Assembly: GCA_963691885.1 (NCBI GenBank)
Contig: OY829843.1
Location: 1,364,001 to 1,428,000 of the forward strand
Origin: G963691885 sp963691885
Lineage (GTDB): Bacteria; Pseudomonadota; Alphaproteobacteria; UBA8366; Aestuariispiraceae
Reading direction: 5' to 3'
Length of the DNA: 64,000 nucleotides
Positions 17,366 to 25,738 of the stretch are shown in pieces. Made by a program: the position numbers and the translations under genes. Position 1 is the first letter of the stretch. Every line of letters begins with the position of its first letter. Below the pieces are notes generated by a model, which saw only the letters and a program-made list of their open reading frames with translations, searched no databases and was not told the DNA's origin.

Positions 17366-18115
17366 CTACGCGGCCCAGTTCTCCGGGTTTTCAGGGGCAG
17401 CCTGTGTATGAAGCGGACCAAGATCCGCAAGGTCCATCCGGTGCAGCCGCATGGGTGCCGGATGATAGTCCAGAAAAAGGTTCACGCGGTCGCGACGGCC
17501 GGTATGGCGCACAGAATGCTTCATGCGATTATTGAAATCATAGGCGTGCCCCGCCTTCATCTGAAATTTACGACCGCCAATCTTGTAGATCACGCCGGGT
17601 GGTGCGGTCAGCGAGACATGAAGGCGGTGGGCCTTGGCCGCCATTTCCTGCCCGTCGACATGCGGCTTGATAACAGCGCCCGCCGGCATTTTCACGAGGG
17701 CAAGGCGGGTCACAACCCCGCTTACGGGTTTACCAGTGCCGACCAATATCTGCAGCACGTTGCGGATTAACGGACGGAAAAGGTCAGAAATCTGTGCCCA
17801 GGCCGGAAAGGTATAGATTGGGCCCGCCTCGGTTATTTCCTGATACAGGGGCAGATACTGCGCCGGATCATATCCTTTGCTTCGCGCCCAAAGGAAAACG
17901 GCGTCCTCCATATGCCGAATGTTCAGAGTGCCAGGGAAGGCACGCCACTCATGCTTGAACAGGATGGCCTGGGTCACCGAATGGGCGCCATCCGCAAGCA
18001 CATCCTGTCTGAATGTGTTGGCACCCCATATACTATCGGGCAATGCGTTCACATATCTGAGGACCGGCTCAATATCGAACCGCCCGAGATCCCGGACGGG
18101 TACGCCAATATCCAT
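17366..18115 (-). CDS. Aspartyl/asparaginyl beta-hydroxylase family protein
   Basis: 249 residues. The C-terminal half holds the Fe(II)/2-oxoglutarate dioxygenase pattern of this family: KPHVDGQ (H-x-D), HRLHVSLTAPPGVIYKIGG, the AGHAYDFNN stretch and HSVRHTGRRDRVNLFLDY (distal His and the 2OG-binding Arg). Family members hydroxylate Asp/Asn side chains in proteins or peptides; the substrate here is unknown. ATG 18115 is preferred to the TTG at 18160 because a GGGAAA site precedes it. It is placed between dnaA and dnaN on the same strand, an unusual neighbour for replication genes. Confidence 0.82.
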   Translation of the reverse strand: MDIGVPVRDLGRFDIEPVLRYVNALPDSIWGANTFRQDVLADGAHSVTQAILFKHEWRAFPGTLNIRHMEDAVFLWARSKGYDPAQYLPLYQEITEAGPIYTFPAWAQISDLFRPLIRNVLQILVGTGKPVSGVVTRLALVKMPAGAVIKPHVDGQEMAAKAHRLHVSLTAPPGVIYKIGGRKFQMKAGHAYDFNNRMKHSVRHTGRRDRVNLFLDYHPAPMRLHRMDLADLGPLHTQAAPENPENWAA

Positions 18116-18244
18116 TTCAAACAATTTCCCGGCCCTGCGCGCAACCCAGCGCAGGATCAAAACACATCAACAAGTATTATTGGTGCTGGCTGCCTAAATA
18201 CAGTCAGACCGATAAATTTGAGATAGTTTGATCCGGAAAAAAGT

Positions 18245-19627
18245 TCAACCTTCCAACATGCGGCGTAACAGCTCCACATCCTCGGCAAAACTGCGGTCTA
18301 CAGAGCGCAATTCATCGATCTTTCGCACCGCATGCATGACGGTGGTGTGATCGCGCCCGCCGAACTTGCGGCCAATCTCGGGCAAAGAGCGGCTCGTCAA
18401 TTGTTTGGAAAGATACATCGCAACCTGGCGAGGACGCGCTATCCCCCTGCTACGCCTAGCAGAATGCATATCGGACAGCTTGATATTGAAGTGTTCGGCG
18501 ACCTGTTTCTGAATCTCGTCGATCGTGACCCGGCGATCATTGGCCCTAAGGAGATCATGCAAAACCTCCTGAGAGGTTTCCAGCGTAATGGCCCGACCCA
18601 CAAGATTGGAATAGGCAACGAGACGGTTCAGTGCGCCCTCCAACTCACGGACATTTGATGTGATCTTATGGGCAAGGAACTCCAGAACCCTTGGCGGTAT
18701 ATCCGCCTGCATCGCCTCAGCCTTGGATTGGAGAATGCCCAGGCGCAGTTCGTAATTGGTCGAATGGATCTCTGCGACGAGGCCCCACCCCAGACGGGAC
18801 TTCATCCGGTCTTCGATGCCTTCAAGCTCGGCAGGTGACTTATCGGCGGAAATCACGACCTGGCGGTTCTGATCCACCAGAGCGTTGAATGTGTGGAAGA
18901 ACTCTTCCTGTGTGTTTTCCTTGCCCGCAATAAACTGGACATCATCAATCATAAGGACATCTACGGACCGGAACTGTTCTTTGAACGCCATCGTGTCTTT
19001 GTATCTCAAGGCCCTGATGAACTGATACATAAACTTTTCAGCGCTCAGATAGATGATCTTCTTCTCTGGCGCGTTTTGTCGGATGTGCAGCGCGATCGCA
19101 TGCATGAGATGCGTCTTTCCAAGCCCCACACCACCGAACAGAAAGAGTGGATTGAACGGTACCGTGCCCGACTCCGTTACTCTGCGGGCCGCAGCAAAGG
19201 CGAGTTCATTGGGTTTACCGACAACAAAGTTGTCAAATCTGAAACGGGTATCAATTGGCGCTGAAAGATCCGGGACCTTTTCTTCAGACGGGGCTTTTTC
19301 CTGGACGGCCGGCGCCGGCACCTCTGAATTTGCCGTCTCACGGCGACCAACATGCACAACAGAGACTTCCTTGATGCTGGGATTCTCTCCCCGCCACAAG
19401 GCGAGCAGCCTGTCGCCGTACTGGCTTTCGATCCAGTTCTGCATGAAACGCGTCGGCACGACCAGGCGGATAACACCGCTTTCCTCACCGATGAACGTGA
19501 GCGGCTTGAGCCAACTTTGAAAAGCTGTCTCCCCGAACTCTGCACGCATTCGGGCTCTTACCCTTGCCCATTGCGTCGCCAACCTTTGATCCATTATCAC
19601 ACCCGAGCTGTGCGGTAGTTCGGACAT
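18245..19627 (-). CDS. dnaA: Chromosomal replication initiator DnaA
   Basis: 460 residues. Domain I (WARVRARMRAEFGETAFQSWLKPL), a Pro/Glu-rich linker, the AAA+ domain (GGVGLGKTHLMHAIA, VLMIDDVQFIAGKENTQEEFFHTFN) and the C-terminal DNA-binding domain IV with the DnaA signature (GGRDHTTVMHAVRKI) are all present. It binds oriC and melts it to begin replication. The ATG at 19627 is chosen; a downstream ATG (MDQRLATQWARV) is a realistic alternative. A good promoter is seen on this strand at 20055-20083, leaving a leader of over 400 nt. Confidence 0.97.
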   Translation of the reverse strand: MSELPHSSGVIMDQRLATQWARVRARMRAEFGETAFQSWLKPLTFIGEESGVIRLVVPTRFMQNWIESQYGDRLLALWRGENPSIKEVSVVHVGRRETANSEVPAPAVQEKAPSEEKVPDLSAPIDTRFRFDNFVVGKPNELAFAAARRVTESGTVPFNPLFLFGGVGLGKTHLMHAIALHIRQNAPEKKIIYLSAEKFMYQFIRALRYKDTMAFKEQFRSVDVLMIDDVQFIAGKENTQEEFFHTFNALVDQNRQVVISADKSPAELEGIEDRMKSRLGWGLVAEIHSTNYELRLGILQSKAEAMQADIPPRVLEFLAHKITSNVRELEGALNRLVAYSNLVGRAITLETSQEVLHDLLRANDRRVTIDEIQKQVAEHFNIKLSDMHSARRSRGIARPRQVAMYLSKQLTSRSLPEIGRKFGGRDHTTVMHAVRKIDELRSVDRSFAEDVELLRRMLEG

Positions 19628-20054
19628 CAGACAACCCAAACCCGCATTTTCTTTTATGAGCCCTGCCTAACCTCCAACCCCCCAGTTGAAACCCAAACAG
19701 TCAAATCAATGCACAGATAAATCCCTACACAGAATACGCCACCGTCTTGGTTGAAATTCACGTGATCACAAGCCACCCCCATTGCGGCACACAATCACAC
19801 CCCCGATAAACGCGACCTTCCCTCTCAACCAGCTACCAAAACCCGGCAGCCTCAAAACAAAACTTTCCTGTGGCGGAAAATCCGCACGAACCAACCAATT
19901 TTCTGGAAGCGACCGCGAACTTATCTGTTCTTTTGCGTTCACTTCGGCCTTGATGAGTAACCTTTACAAGAAAAGACCCGGAACTGATTTGATCTTTTCA
20001 CCTTGAACCAACAACCCAAGGATGTGGTTGCCGCTCATCTCCTCTTGGTCGAAA

Positions 20055-20083
20055 ATTCTACTCAGCCGGTGTAACACTGACAA
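20055..20083 (-). promoter_or_regulatory. Putative dnaA promoter
   Basis: Reading the minus strand: -35 TTGTCA (20083-20078), a 17-bp spacer, and -10 TAGAAT (20060-20055). Both hexamers are one mismatch from consensus with ideal spacing. It points to dnaA about 430 nt downstream. Confidence 0.55.
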
Positions 20084-20266
20084 GGAATCAAAAACCGATT
20101 CGCGCAAATAAATCCGTTGACAATTTTCGCAGATTTCAGTCCGGAAACCGTGTTATTCATAAATGCTTGGAATCAGGTTTTTTTCTGGCCAACAAGCCAA
20201 GAAACAAGTTTTGATTTATTCGAAATCCGCAGAACTCTTGGGGTTTCCGTAAAGGACATGGGTCCC

Positions 20267-20300
20267 AAACAGAAAAGACCGCCTGAGGTATCAAGCGGTC
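20267..20300 (-). terminator. Rho-independent terminator of rpsT
   Basis: On the minus strand GACCGC-TTGA-TACC-TCAG-GCGGTC folds into a 6-bp GC stem extended by three pairs across one mismatch, with a four-base loop, then TTTTCTGTTT. It sits about 80 bp past the rpsT stop. Confidence 0.75.
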
Positions 20301-20343
20301 CATATCTGGTTTTAAACACGCACCAACCCAAGTTGGCCTGCAT

Positions 20344-20361
20344 CCTGACCTTAAGGTCAGG
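20344..20361. repeat. 18-bp perfect palindrome behind rpsT
   Basis: CCTGACCTTAAGGTCAGG is fully symmetric and lies 20 bp past the rpsT stop, before the terminator. It may act as an RNA hairpin or a protein-binding site. Confidence 0.5.
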
Positions 20362-20381
20362 ACCCGTTCAGGAGGGCAGTT

Positions 20382-20642
20382 TCAAAGGGCTTTGATGCGG
20401 GCTACCATACGGGACAAACGGCGATCAACGGTGTTGCGATGCATGACGCCTTTCGAAACGCCACGGTGCATTTCCGGCATCGCCTTTCCAAACGCCGCTT
20501 CTGCAGAAGCTTTGTCACCGCTCGAGATTGCCTCTTCCACGAGACGCAGATGCGAACGGATGCGACTGACCCGATCTTTATTGCGGGCGGTGCGCTTAAT
20601 GGTTTGACGTGCGCGCTTTTTTGCCTGAGGGCTATTGGCCAT
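20382..20642 (-). CDS. rpsT: 30S ribosomal protein S20
   Basis: 86 residues, the usual size. MANSPQAKKRARQTIKRTARNK is the canonical S20 start, followed by the helical SRIRSHLRLVEEAI and NTVDRRLSRMVARIKAL. It binds 16S rRNA in the small subunit. A terminator and a perfect palindrome follow it. In many alphaproteobacteria rpsT is next to dnaA, as here. Confidence 0.97.
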   Translation of the reverse strand: MANSPQAKKRARQTIKRTARNKDRVSRIRSHLRLVEEAISSGDKASAEAAFGKAMPEMHRGVSKGVMHRNTVDRRLSRMVARIKAL

Positions 20643-20869
20643 AATTCTTATCCATCACTAATCAATAAAGACGTCGCGGCGCTGCGCGCCCATCCTTATA
20701 TAACGTTCATTGTTTTGATGCCTTATGCATCACCATCAGCATCCCGGGCCACCAGAGCTTTCCGACAGGAAAGATCGCCCTGAAACGCAGAGCTGACGCC
20801 AAGATGCGCGCTTATAAGGGCATGCCTCTTGGTCGTCAAGCCTGAACATCCGGGTTTCCGGGGATTTAC

Positions 20870-21646
20870 TTATCTGTTGTTGAACTTCGGTGTGCGTTTT
20901 TCAACAAAGGCGGCCATGCCTTCTTTTTGATCCTCTGTTGCGAAGGTCGAATGGAACATCCGACGCTCAAATTTCACGCCTTCGGAAAGCGTCGTTTCAA
21001 ATGCCTTATTCACAGATTCCTTGGCCATATAGACAATCGGGCGCGACAAATGCGCAATCTTCTCGGCGGTCTTTACAGCTTCATCGACAAGATCCGCTGC
21101 CGGTACAATCCGGCTTACCAGTCCGGCGCGCTCTGCTTCATCCGCATCCATAATGCGGCCAGTCAGGCACATTTCCATCGCCTTTGACTTTCCGACATAA
21201 CGGGTAAGGCGTTGGGTTCCGCCAGCGCCAGGAATTGTCCCGATGGTAATTTCCGGCTGTCCGAACTTGGCCGTATCAGCGGCCAGGATAAAGTCGCACA
21301 TCATCGCCATTTCACATCCGCCGCCCAAAGCGTAGCCGCTGACCGCCGCAATAACAGGTTTCCGGCAGGTTGTGACCCGTTCCCAGCCCTGTGTGATGAA
21401 GTCTTTCACATAGACATCCATATAAGAGTGGCCAGCCATTTCCTTAATATCAGCACCGGCCGCGAATGCTTTCTCTGCCCCCGTCAGAACAATAGCGCCA
21501 ATGTCATCATTGGCTTCCATATCATCCAGGGCGGTGCCCAATTCCGAAATCAGGGCGGCACAAAGCGCATTCAACGCCTTTGGTCGGTTCAACGTAATCA
21601 AGCCCACGGACCCGCGTGTTTCGACCAGGATGTTTTCGTATGACAT
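20870..21646 (-). CDS. Enoyl-CoA hydratase
   Basis: 258 residues, the standard crotonase length. It hydrates trans-2-enoyl-CoA to 3-hydroxyacyl-CoA in fatty-acid breakdown. The oxyanion-hole stretch (FAAGADIKEM), the GYALGGGCEMAMMCD helix with Glu112, and PEITIGTIPGAGGTQRL with Glu132 are present; the two catalytic glutamates are 20 residues apart, as in true enoyl-CoA hydratases. The ATG at 21646 has GAGGGA upstream, so the longer frame to 21694 is rejected. Substrate chain length cannot be told. Confidence 0.92.
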   Translation of the reverse strand: MSYENILVETRGSVGLITLNRPKALNALCAALISELGTALDDMEANDDIGAIVLTGAEKAFAAGADIKEMAGHSYMDVYVKDFITQGWERVTTCRKPVIAAVSGYALGGGCEMAMMCDFILAADTAKFGQPEITIGTIPGAGGTQRLTRYVGKSKAMEMCLTGRIMDADEAERAGLVSRIVPAADLVDEAVKTAEKIAHLSRPIVYMAKESVNKAFETTLSEGVKFERRMFHSTFATEDQKEGMAAFVEKRTPKFNNR

Positions 21647-21711
21647 GTTTTCCCTCAGAATCATGTTGCTGTTGATCTCAAAGTGCCCAACCAAGAGGCT
21701 AGGTCGCTTTC

Positions 21712-22110
21712 CTACTCGCGGGGCGACAGCGTGAAACGCACCGTTAGATCGCCATCGCGACCAAATTTGTCGATGCTTAGAACCTCTCCCTCACGATAAT
21801 ATCGTCCCGGTGTCTCCTGCACCCAGCCCAGACTGTCAAGTGTCGCGTTATAAAACGCCAGGATATCGGCCCAATTAACCGGTCCAACAGCATAGGCTTC
21901 GACAATCCGACCCGCCGGGCTGTCAAACACCAGACCTGCGTTGGGGTCTGCGGTCATGCCCTCGGCCAAAGGCACATCCTCAAAACCGCTCAAAAATGTT
22001 TGGGCATGAGCTGGCGGACCGGCACTCAACACAGAAAGTACAAACCCCACGAGCAGAGCCGCAGCAAGGGTGGGAAGACCGGAAGCCGTTTGAAATTTCG
22101 AGAATATCAT
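21712..22110 (-). CDS. Exported small protein of unknown function next to mutM
   Basis: 132 residues. A signal sequence is visible up to about residue 36 (hydrophobic stretch then AHAQ). The mature part contains GFEDVPLAEGM, GLVFDSPAGRIVEAYA, ILAFYNATLDSLGW and YYREGEVLSI, a pattern I associate with small hypothetical proteins of alphaproteobacteria. No enzyme motif is seen. It is on the same strand as mutM and 14 bp downstream of it, so probably co-transcribed. Confidence 0.75.
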   Translation of the reverse strand: MIFSKFQTASGLPTLAAALLVGFVLSVLSAGPPAHAQTFLSGFEDVPLAEGMTADPNAGLVFDSPAGRIVEAYAVGPVNWADILAFYNATLDSLGWVQETPGRYYREGEVLSIDKFGRDGDLTVRFTLSPRE

Positions 22111-22124
22111 GACAGCTACCTAGC

Positions 22125-23000
22125 CTATCTTTGGTGCACCGGACAATAGAAAGTCGACCGGCCGGACTGAACAATCCGCCGAATGACACCGGTGCATCCT
22201 GGTTTTCTGCAGGGTGTATCCAGCCGGTCATAAGCATCAAAAGCATGCTGAAAATAGCCGAGTTCACCGGTTGCCTGAACGTAATCCCGCAATGAAGAGC
22301 CGCCCGCCTCTATCGCAGCGGCAATAACCTCTTTCACCGCCGGGACCAGTCGCTCCGCCCGCTTACCCGGAATTGTGCTCGCGAGCCGACGGGGCGATAT
22401 CCCAGCCCGCCACAGCGCCTCACAGACATAAATATTGCCGAGACCGGCGACGATCTGTTGATCCAGAAGGGCCGACTTTATGGGGGTACGGCGATCTTTC
22501 AGGGCAGTTGCCAAGTAATCGGCCGAAAATTCCGGATCGAGAGGTTCCGGTCCGAGTTTGGCCAGGTGGGGCTCTGCCATATCACCGCCGGGCGGGATCA
22601 GCTTCATAAACCCAAACCGTCTTGTGTCATTATAAGTGAGGCGGACATCCCCCTCCATCTCAACCAGGACATGATCATGTTTGTCGACCAGGCCCCAACC
22701 GGAATTATGGCCCGCCTGGCCAGAGCTGGCCCTTATACCGCCTTCAGGCGCGTTTACGGTGAACCGGCCTGACATGCCCAAATGCACCATCCAGGACCAC
22801 CCGTCTTCCAGTCGGATCAGGAGGTATTTTGCGCGGCGGTCCAGGCGAACCACCTGGTTGCGGGTCAGACGTTGAACAAAATCAACCGGAAACGGAAATC
22901 GCAGGTCTTTGCGCCTTTGATCAACAAACACGATCCGGCGCCCTTCCATATGGGGGGCAAGGCCACGTCGGACGGTTTCCACCTCGGGAAGTTCAGGCAT
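22125..23000 (-). CDS. mutM: Formamidopyrimidine-DNA glycosylase
   Basis: 291 residues. It removes oxidised purines such as 8-oxoguanine and cuts the abasic site. MPELPEVET gives the catalytic N-terminal Pro and Glu; the start is therefore ATG 23000 although the frame opens at 23015. The helix-two-turn-helix and the DNA-binding GLGNIYVCEALW segment are present. The C-terminal zinc finger reads C-x4-C ... C-x2-H (FYCPVH), so the last ligand appears to be His instead of Cys. Divergent from ubiE. Confidence 0.95.
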   Translation of the reverse strand: MPELPEVETVRRGLAPHMEGRRIVFVDQRRKDLRFPFPVDFVQRLTRNQVVRLDRRAKYLLIRLEDGWSWMVHLGMSGRFTVNAPEGGIRASSGQAGHNSGWGLVDKHDHVLVEMEGDVRLTYNDTRRFGFMKLIPPGGDMAEPHLAKLGPEPLDPEFSADYLATALKDRRTPIKSALLDQQIVAGLGNIYVCEALWRAGISPRRLASTIPGKRAERLVPAVKEVIAAAIEAGGSSLRDYVQATGELGYFQHAFDAYDRLDTPCRKPGCTGVIRRIVQSGRSTFYCPVHQR

Positions 23001-23143
23001 AGTTTTGCGCCTCAAATTTCAAACGCGCGGTTTGTCTCATGCGTCAGGCCTTGCTGGTATTGCAGGATCGCCTCGTCTAATCTCTGCGCGCTGCATCTTT
23101 ATAGAGATGAGGCAATAAGACAGAACCTTAAACGGATCTCGAT

Positions 23144-23944
23144 ATGACCACATCATCGGCAAAACACAAGCAGGCATCCGATCAACCCGCCGGATCAGCA
23201 GATTCTGCGAATTCTGGTGCCAGTTTCGGGTTCCGTACCGTCTCCCCGGACGAAAAACCGGGGCTTGTTCAGGATGTGTTTGAATCGGTCGCGTCCCGCT
23301 ATGATCTAATGAACGATTTGATGTCTGGCGGCGTCCACCGCCTCTGGAAAGCGGCGCTGATGGATCGACTCAAGCCCAAATCGGATATGCGCCTGCTCGA
23401 TGTGGCCGGGGGCACCGGGGATATCGCCTTCCGGTTCAAGGATGCCGGCGGTGGTCATGCGACGGTTTGCGACCTGACCGAAGGCATGGTGCGGGTCGGC
23501 CGCGACCGGGCACTGGATTCCGGTCGGATGGGCGGGATCGAATGGGTCGTGGGCGATGCCCAGGCGCTGCCTTTGCCGGATCGATCGGTTGATGCCTATA
23601 CAATCGCCTTTGGCCTGCGAAACGTGACAGATATCTCGGCAGCCCTAAGAGAGGCCCGGCGCGTGTTACGGCCCGGCGGCCATTTCCTCTGCCTGGAATT
23701 CAGCCATGTCGTTCTGCCGGTTCTGGACAAGCTCTATGACCAGTATTCATTTCGCTTGTTGCCAACACTGGGGCAGGTCGTCGCCAATGATCGCGACTCC
23801 TATCAATACCTGGTCGAGAGCATTCGCCGTTTTCCGAAGCAGCAGGACCTGGTGACCTTGATGGGTGAAGCAGGCCTGGATCAGGCGAGCCATCAAAACC
23901 TGTCGGGCGGCATTGCAGCCATTCATTCCGGCTGGCGCACATAG
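23144..23944 (+). CDS. ubiE: Ubiquinone/menaquinone biosynthesis C-methyltransferase UbiE
   Basis: 266 residues. It transfers a methyl from SAM to the quinone ring. The family stretches FESVASRYDLMNDLMSGGVHRLWK, the SAM site LLDVAGGTGDIAFRF, FGLRNVTDI, GGHFLCLEFSHV and the ending GGIAAIHSGWRT are present. The N-terminal 30 residues are polar and variable. It is followed 33 bp later by ubiB, forming a ubiquinone operon divergent from mutM, the arrangement common in alphaproteobacteria. Confidence 0.97.
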   Translation: MTTSSAKHKQASDQPAGSADSANSGASFGFRTVSPDEKPGLVQDVFESVASRYDLMNDLMSGGVHRLWKAALMDRLKPKSDMRLLDVAGGTGDIAFRFKDAGGGHATVCDLTEGMVRVGRDRALDSGRMGGIEWVVGDAQALPLPDRSVDAYTIAFGLRNVTDISAALREARRVLRPGGHFLCLEFSHVVLPVLDKLYDQYSFRLLPTLGQVVANDRDSYQYLVESIRRFPKQQDLVTLMGEAGLDQASHQNLSGGIAAIHSGWRT

Positions 23945-23977
23945 ACCTTGCTCGCTTTGGCAAAAGGCTGAACTTAC

Positions 23978-25549
23978 GTGTTGAAGTCCCTCACCAATTC
24001 CTTCCGCCTGATCGGCATCCTGCGGACCCTGGCCCGCCACGATGCGCTATGGCCATTGGAAATGGTGCCGCGAACCGGTCCGATCACCTGGACCGCGAGA
24101 ACCCTTTGGGGAAGAGAGGGATCCGGTCGAAAGGGCGAGCGGTTGACCGATGCGCTGACAGCACTGGGACCGAGTTTCGTAAAACTGGGACAGGCCCTGT
24201 CGGTGCGAGCCGACCTGATCGGGGAGGAAATCGCAAGTGACCTCAGCAAACTGCAGGACAACCTGCCTCCTTTCGATACAGCCACCGCACGGTCCTCCAT
24301 AGAAGAGGAATTGGGAAGCCCCGTATCTGAACTGTTTTCCAAGTTTGAAGATGAACCCGTCGCCGCAGCCTCAATCGCCCAAGTTCATTTCGCACAGACA
24401 CCGGATGGGCGGGACGTCGCTGTAAAGGTATTGCGTCCCGATGTAGAAGAGCGCTTTGCCCGGGACCTCGACCTTTTCTTCTGGCTGGCCTTTGTCGCGG
24501 AGCGCGTTTTCCCGCCAATCCGGCGATTGCGACCAGTGGATATTGTCGCGACTTTTCAGGACTGGATCGAAACAGAGATGGATCTGCGCCTCGAAGGGGC
24601 GGCGGCGAGTGAATTGGCCCATTACAGCGAGAACATCGAAGGGTTCCGTGTTGTTGAGGTTGATTGGGAGCGGACCGGCCGGCGAGTCCTCACGACCGAG
24701 CACGTCTATGGATTGCGAATTGACGATGTCGAGGGGCTGAAAGAAGCCGGATTTGACCCGGACATCATTCTGGAACGCTCTGCCCGGGTCTTCTTCCTGC
24801 AGGTCTTTCGAGACGGGTTCTTCCACGCTGACATGCATCCGGGCAATATGTTCGTTGATCGCGAAGGGATGCTGACCCCGGTTGATTTCGGTATAATGGG
24901 TCGCGTGGATCGCCGCGCCCGCCTGTTTCTGGCCGATATCCTGATCGGGTTTCTGGCGCGGGACTACGCCAAGGTCGCCCAGGTGCATTTCGACTATGGT
25001 GTTGTACCACCCTACAAATCCAAAGACGCCTTTACCCAGGCCATTCGGTCCATTGGTGAACCCGTGCTTGGCAAGTCCCTGAATGACATTTCGGTTGGGC
25101 GCCTTCTTACTCAGCTCTTCACCGTTACCGAAGACTTTGACATGGAGACGCAGCCAGACCTGCTCTTGCTGCAAAAAACGATTCTGGTGGCCGAAGGCGT
25201 CGGGCGTCGCCTGAACCCGGATGTAAATATGTGGGTCATGGCCCAACCCCTCATTGAAGACTGGATGATGGCCAATCGAGGGCCGGAGGCACGAGTGCGC
25301 GACGCGGTGGGCGATGGGCTGGAGCTTTTGAACCGCCTGCCGGATACGTTACGAAAGGCGGAACAGGTCCTGGATCAACTGACGGGTCAGGACAGTACCG
25401 GCTTTAACCAAAGCGGTCAGGACCGGGCCAGAGCAAGCAATCGGGAGTTCAGGGGGTCACTGAACCGGGAAAAGACGGGCATTCCCCTTAATACACTGCT
25501 GATGGTGATCATCATCGGATTGCTCTCCGCCATCTTGATTATCGACTAA
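23978..25549 (+). CDS. ubiB: Ubiquinone biosynthesis kinase-like protein UbiB
   Basis: 523 residues, atypical kinase/ADCK family needed for ubiquinone synthesis. Motifs: LGPSFVKLGQALSVRADLI (KxGQ), the Ala-rich loop AAASIAQVHFA, VAVKVLRPDV, and the catalytic HADMHPGNMFVDREG and VDFGIMG. The C-terminus has a hydrophobic anchor (LLMVIIIGLLSAILII), as in other UbiB proteins. Start is GTG 23978 with a poor ribosome site; coupling with ubiE is likely. Confidence 0.96.
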   Translation: MLKSLTNSFRLIGILRTLARHDALWPLEMVPRTGPITWTARTLWGREGSGRKGERLTDALTALGPSFVKLGQALSVRADLIGEEIASDLSKLQDNLPPFDTATARSSIEEELGSPVSELFSKFEDEPVAAASIAQVHFAQTPDGRDVAVKVLRPDVEERFARDLDLFFWLAFVAERVFPPIRRLRPVDIVATFQDWIETEMDLRLEGAAASELAHYSENIEGFRVVEVDWERTGRRVLTTEHVYGLRIDDVEGLKEAGFDPDIILERSARVFFLQVFRDGFFHADMHPGNMFVDREGMLTPVDFGIMGRVDRRARLFLADILIGFLARDYAKVAQVHFDYGVVPPYKSKDAFTQAIRSIGEPVLGKSLNDISVGRLLTQLFTVTEDFDMETQPDLLLLQKTILVAEGVGRRLNPDVNMWVMAQPLIEDWMMANRGPEARVRDAVGDGLELLNRLPDTLRKAEQVLDQLTGQDSTGFNQSGQDRARASNREFRGSLNREKTGIPLNTLLMVIIIGLLSAILIID

Positions 25550-25738
25550 ACTATTGATTTTAATAAATAATACTTCGTTTTCCTTTCCACTATCTGCATT
25601 TGCAGTCCAAAATGCCCCTTCCGCTCGCCAAATACGGCTTTCTTAACTACATTTTCAGTCACGCTTGCATAATCCATTTTGGAAGCGGTATCACCGGGCG
25701 GTACAAACCATCAATCTGCGCCAAGCGAGGGGGAGACT

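Larger units (their letters stand above)
19628..20381. other. Noncoding stretch between dnaA and rpsT (candidate origin region)
   Basis: 754 bp without a credible gene. From about 19665 to 19905 the plus strand is visibly C/A-rich and G-poor. One DnaA-box-like site, TTATTCATA at 20153-20161, has a single mismatch to TTATNCACA; no cluster was found. It contains the dnaA promoter candidate and the rpsT terminator. Because replication origins often lie beside dnaA in this gene order, it is a candidate oriC, but the sequence evidence is thin. Confidence 0.35.

Noticed and set aside
17145..17411. Possible 88-codon gene in the dnaN upstream region
   Set aside because: No ribosome site, no family pattern, and it runs into the 3' end of the beta-hydroxylase on the other strand.
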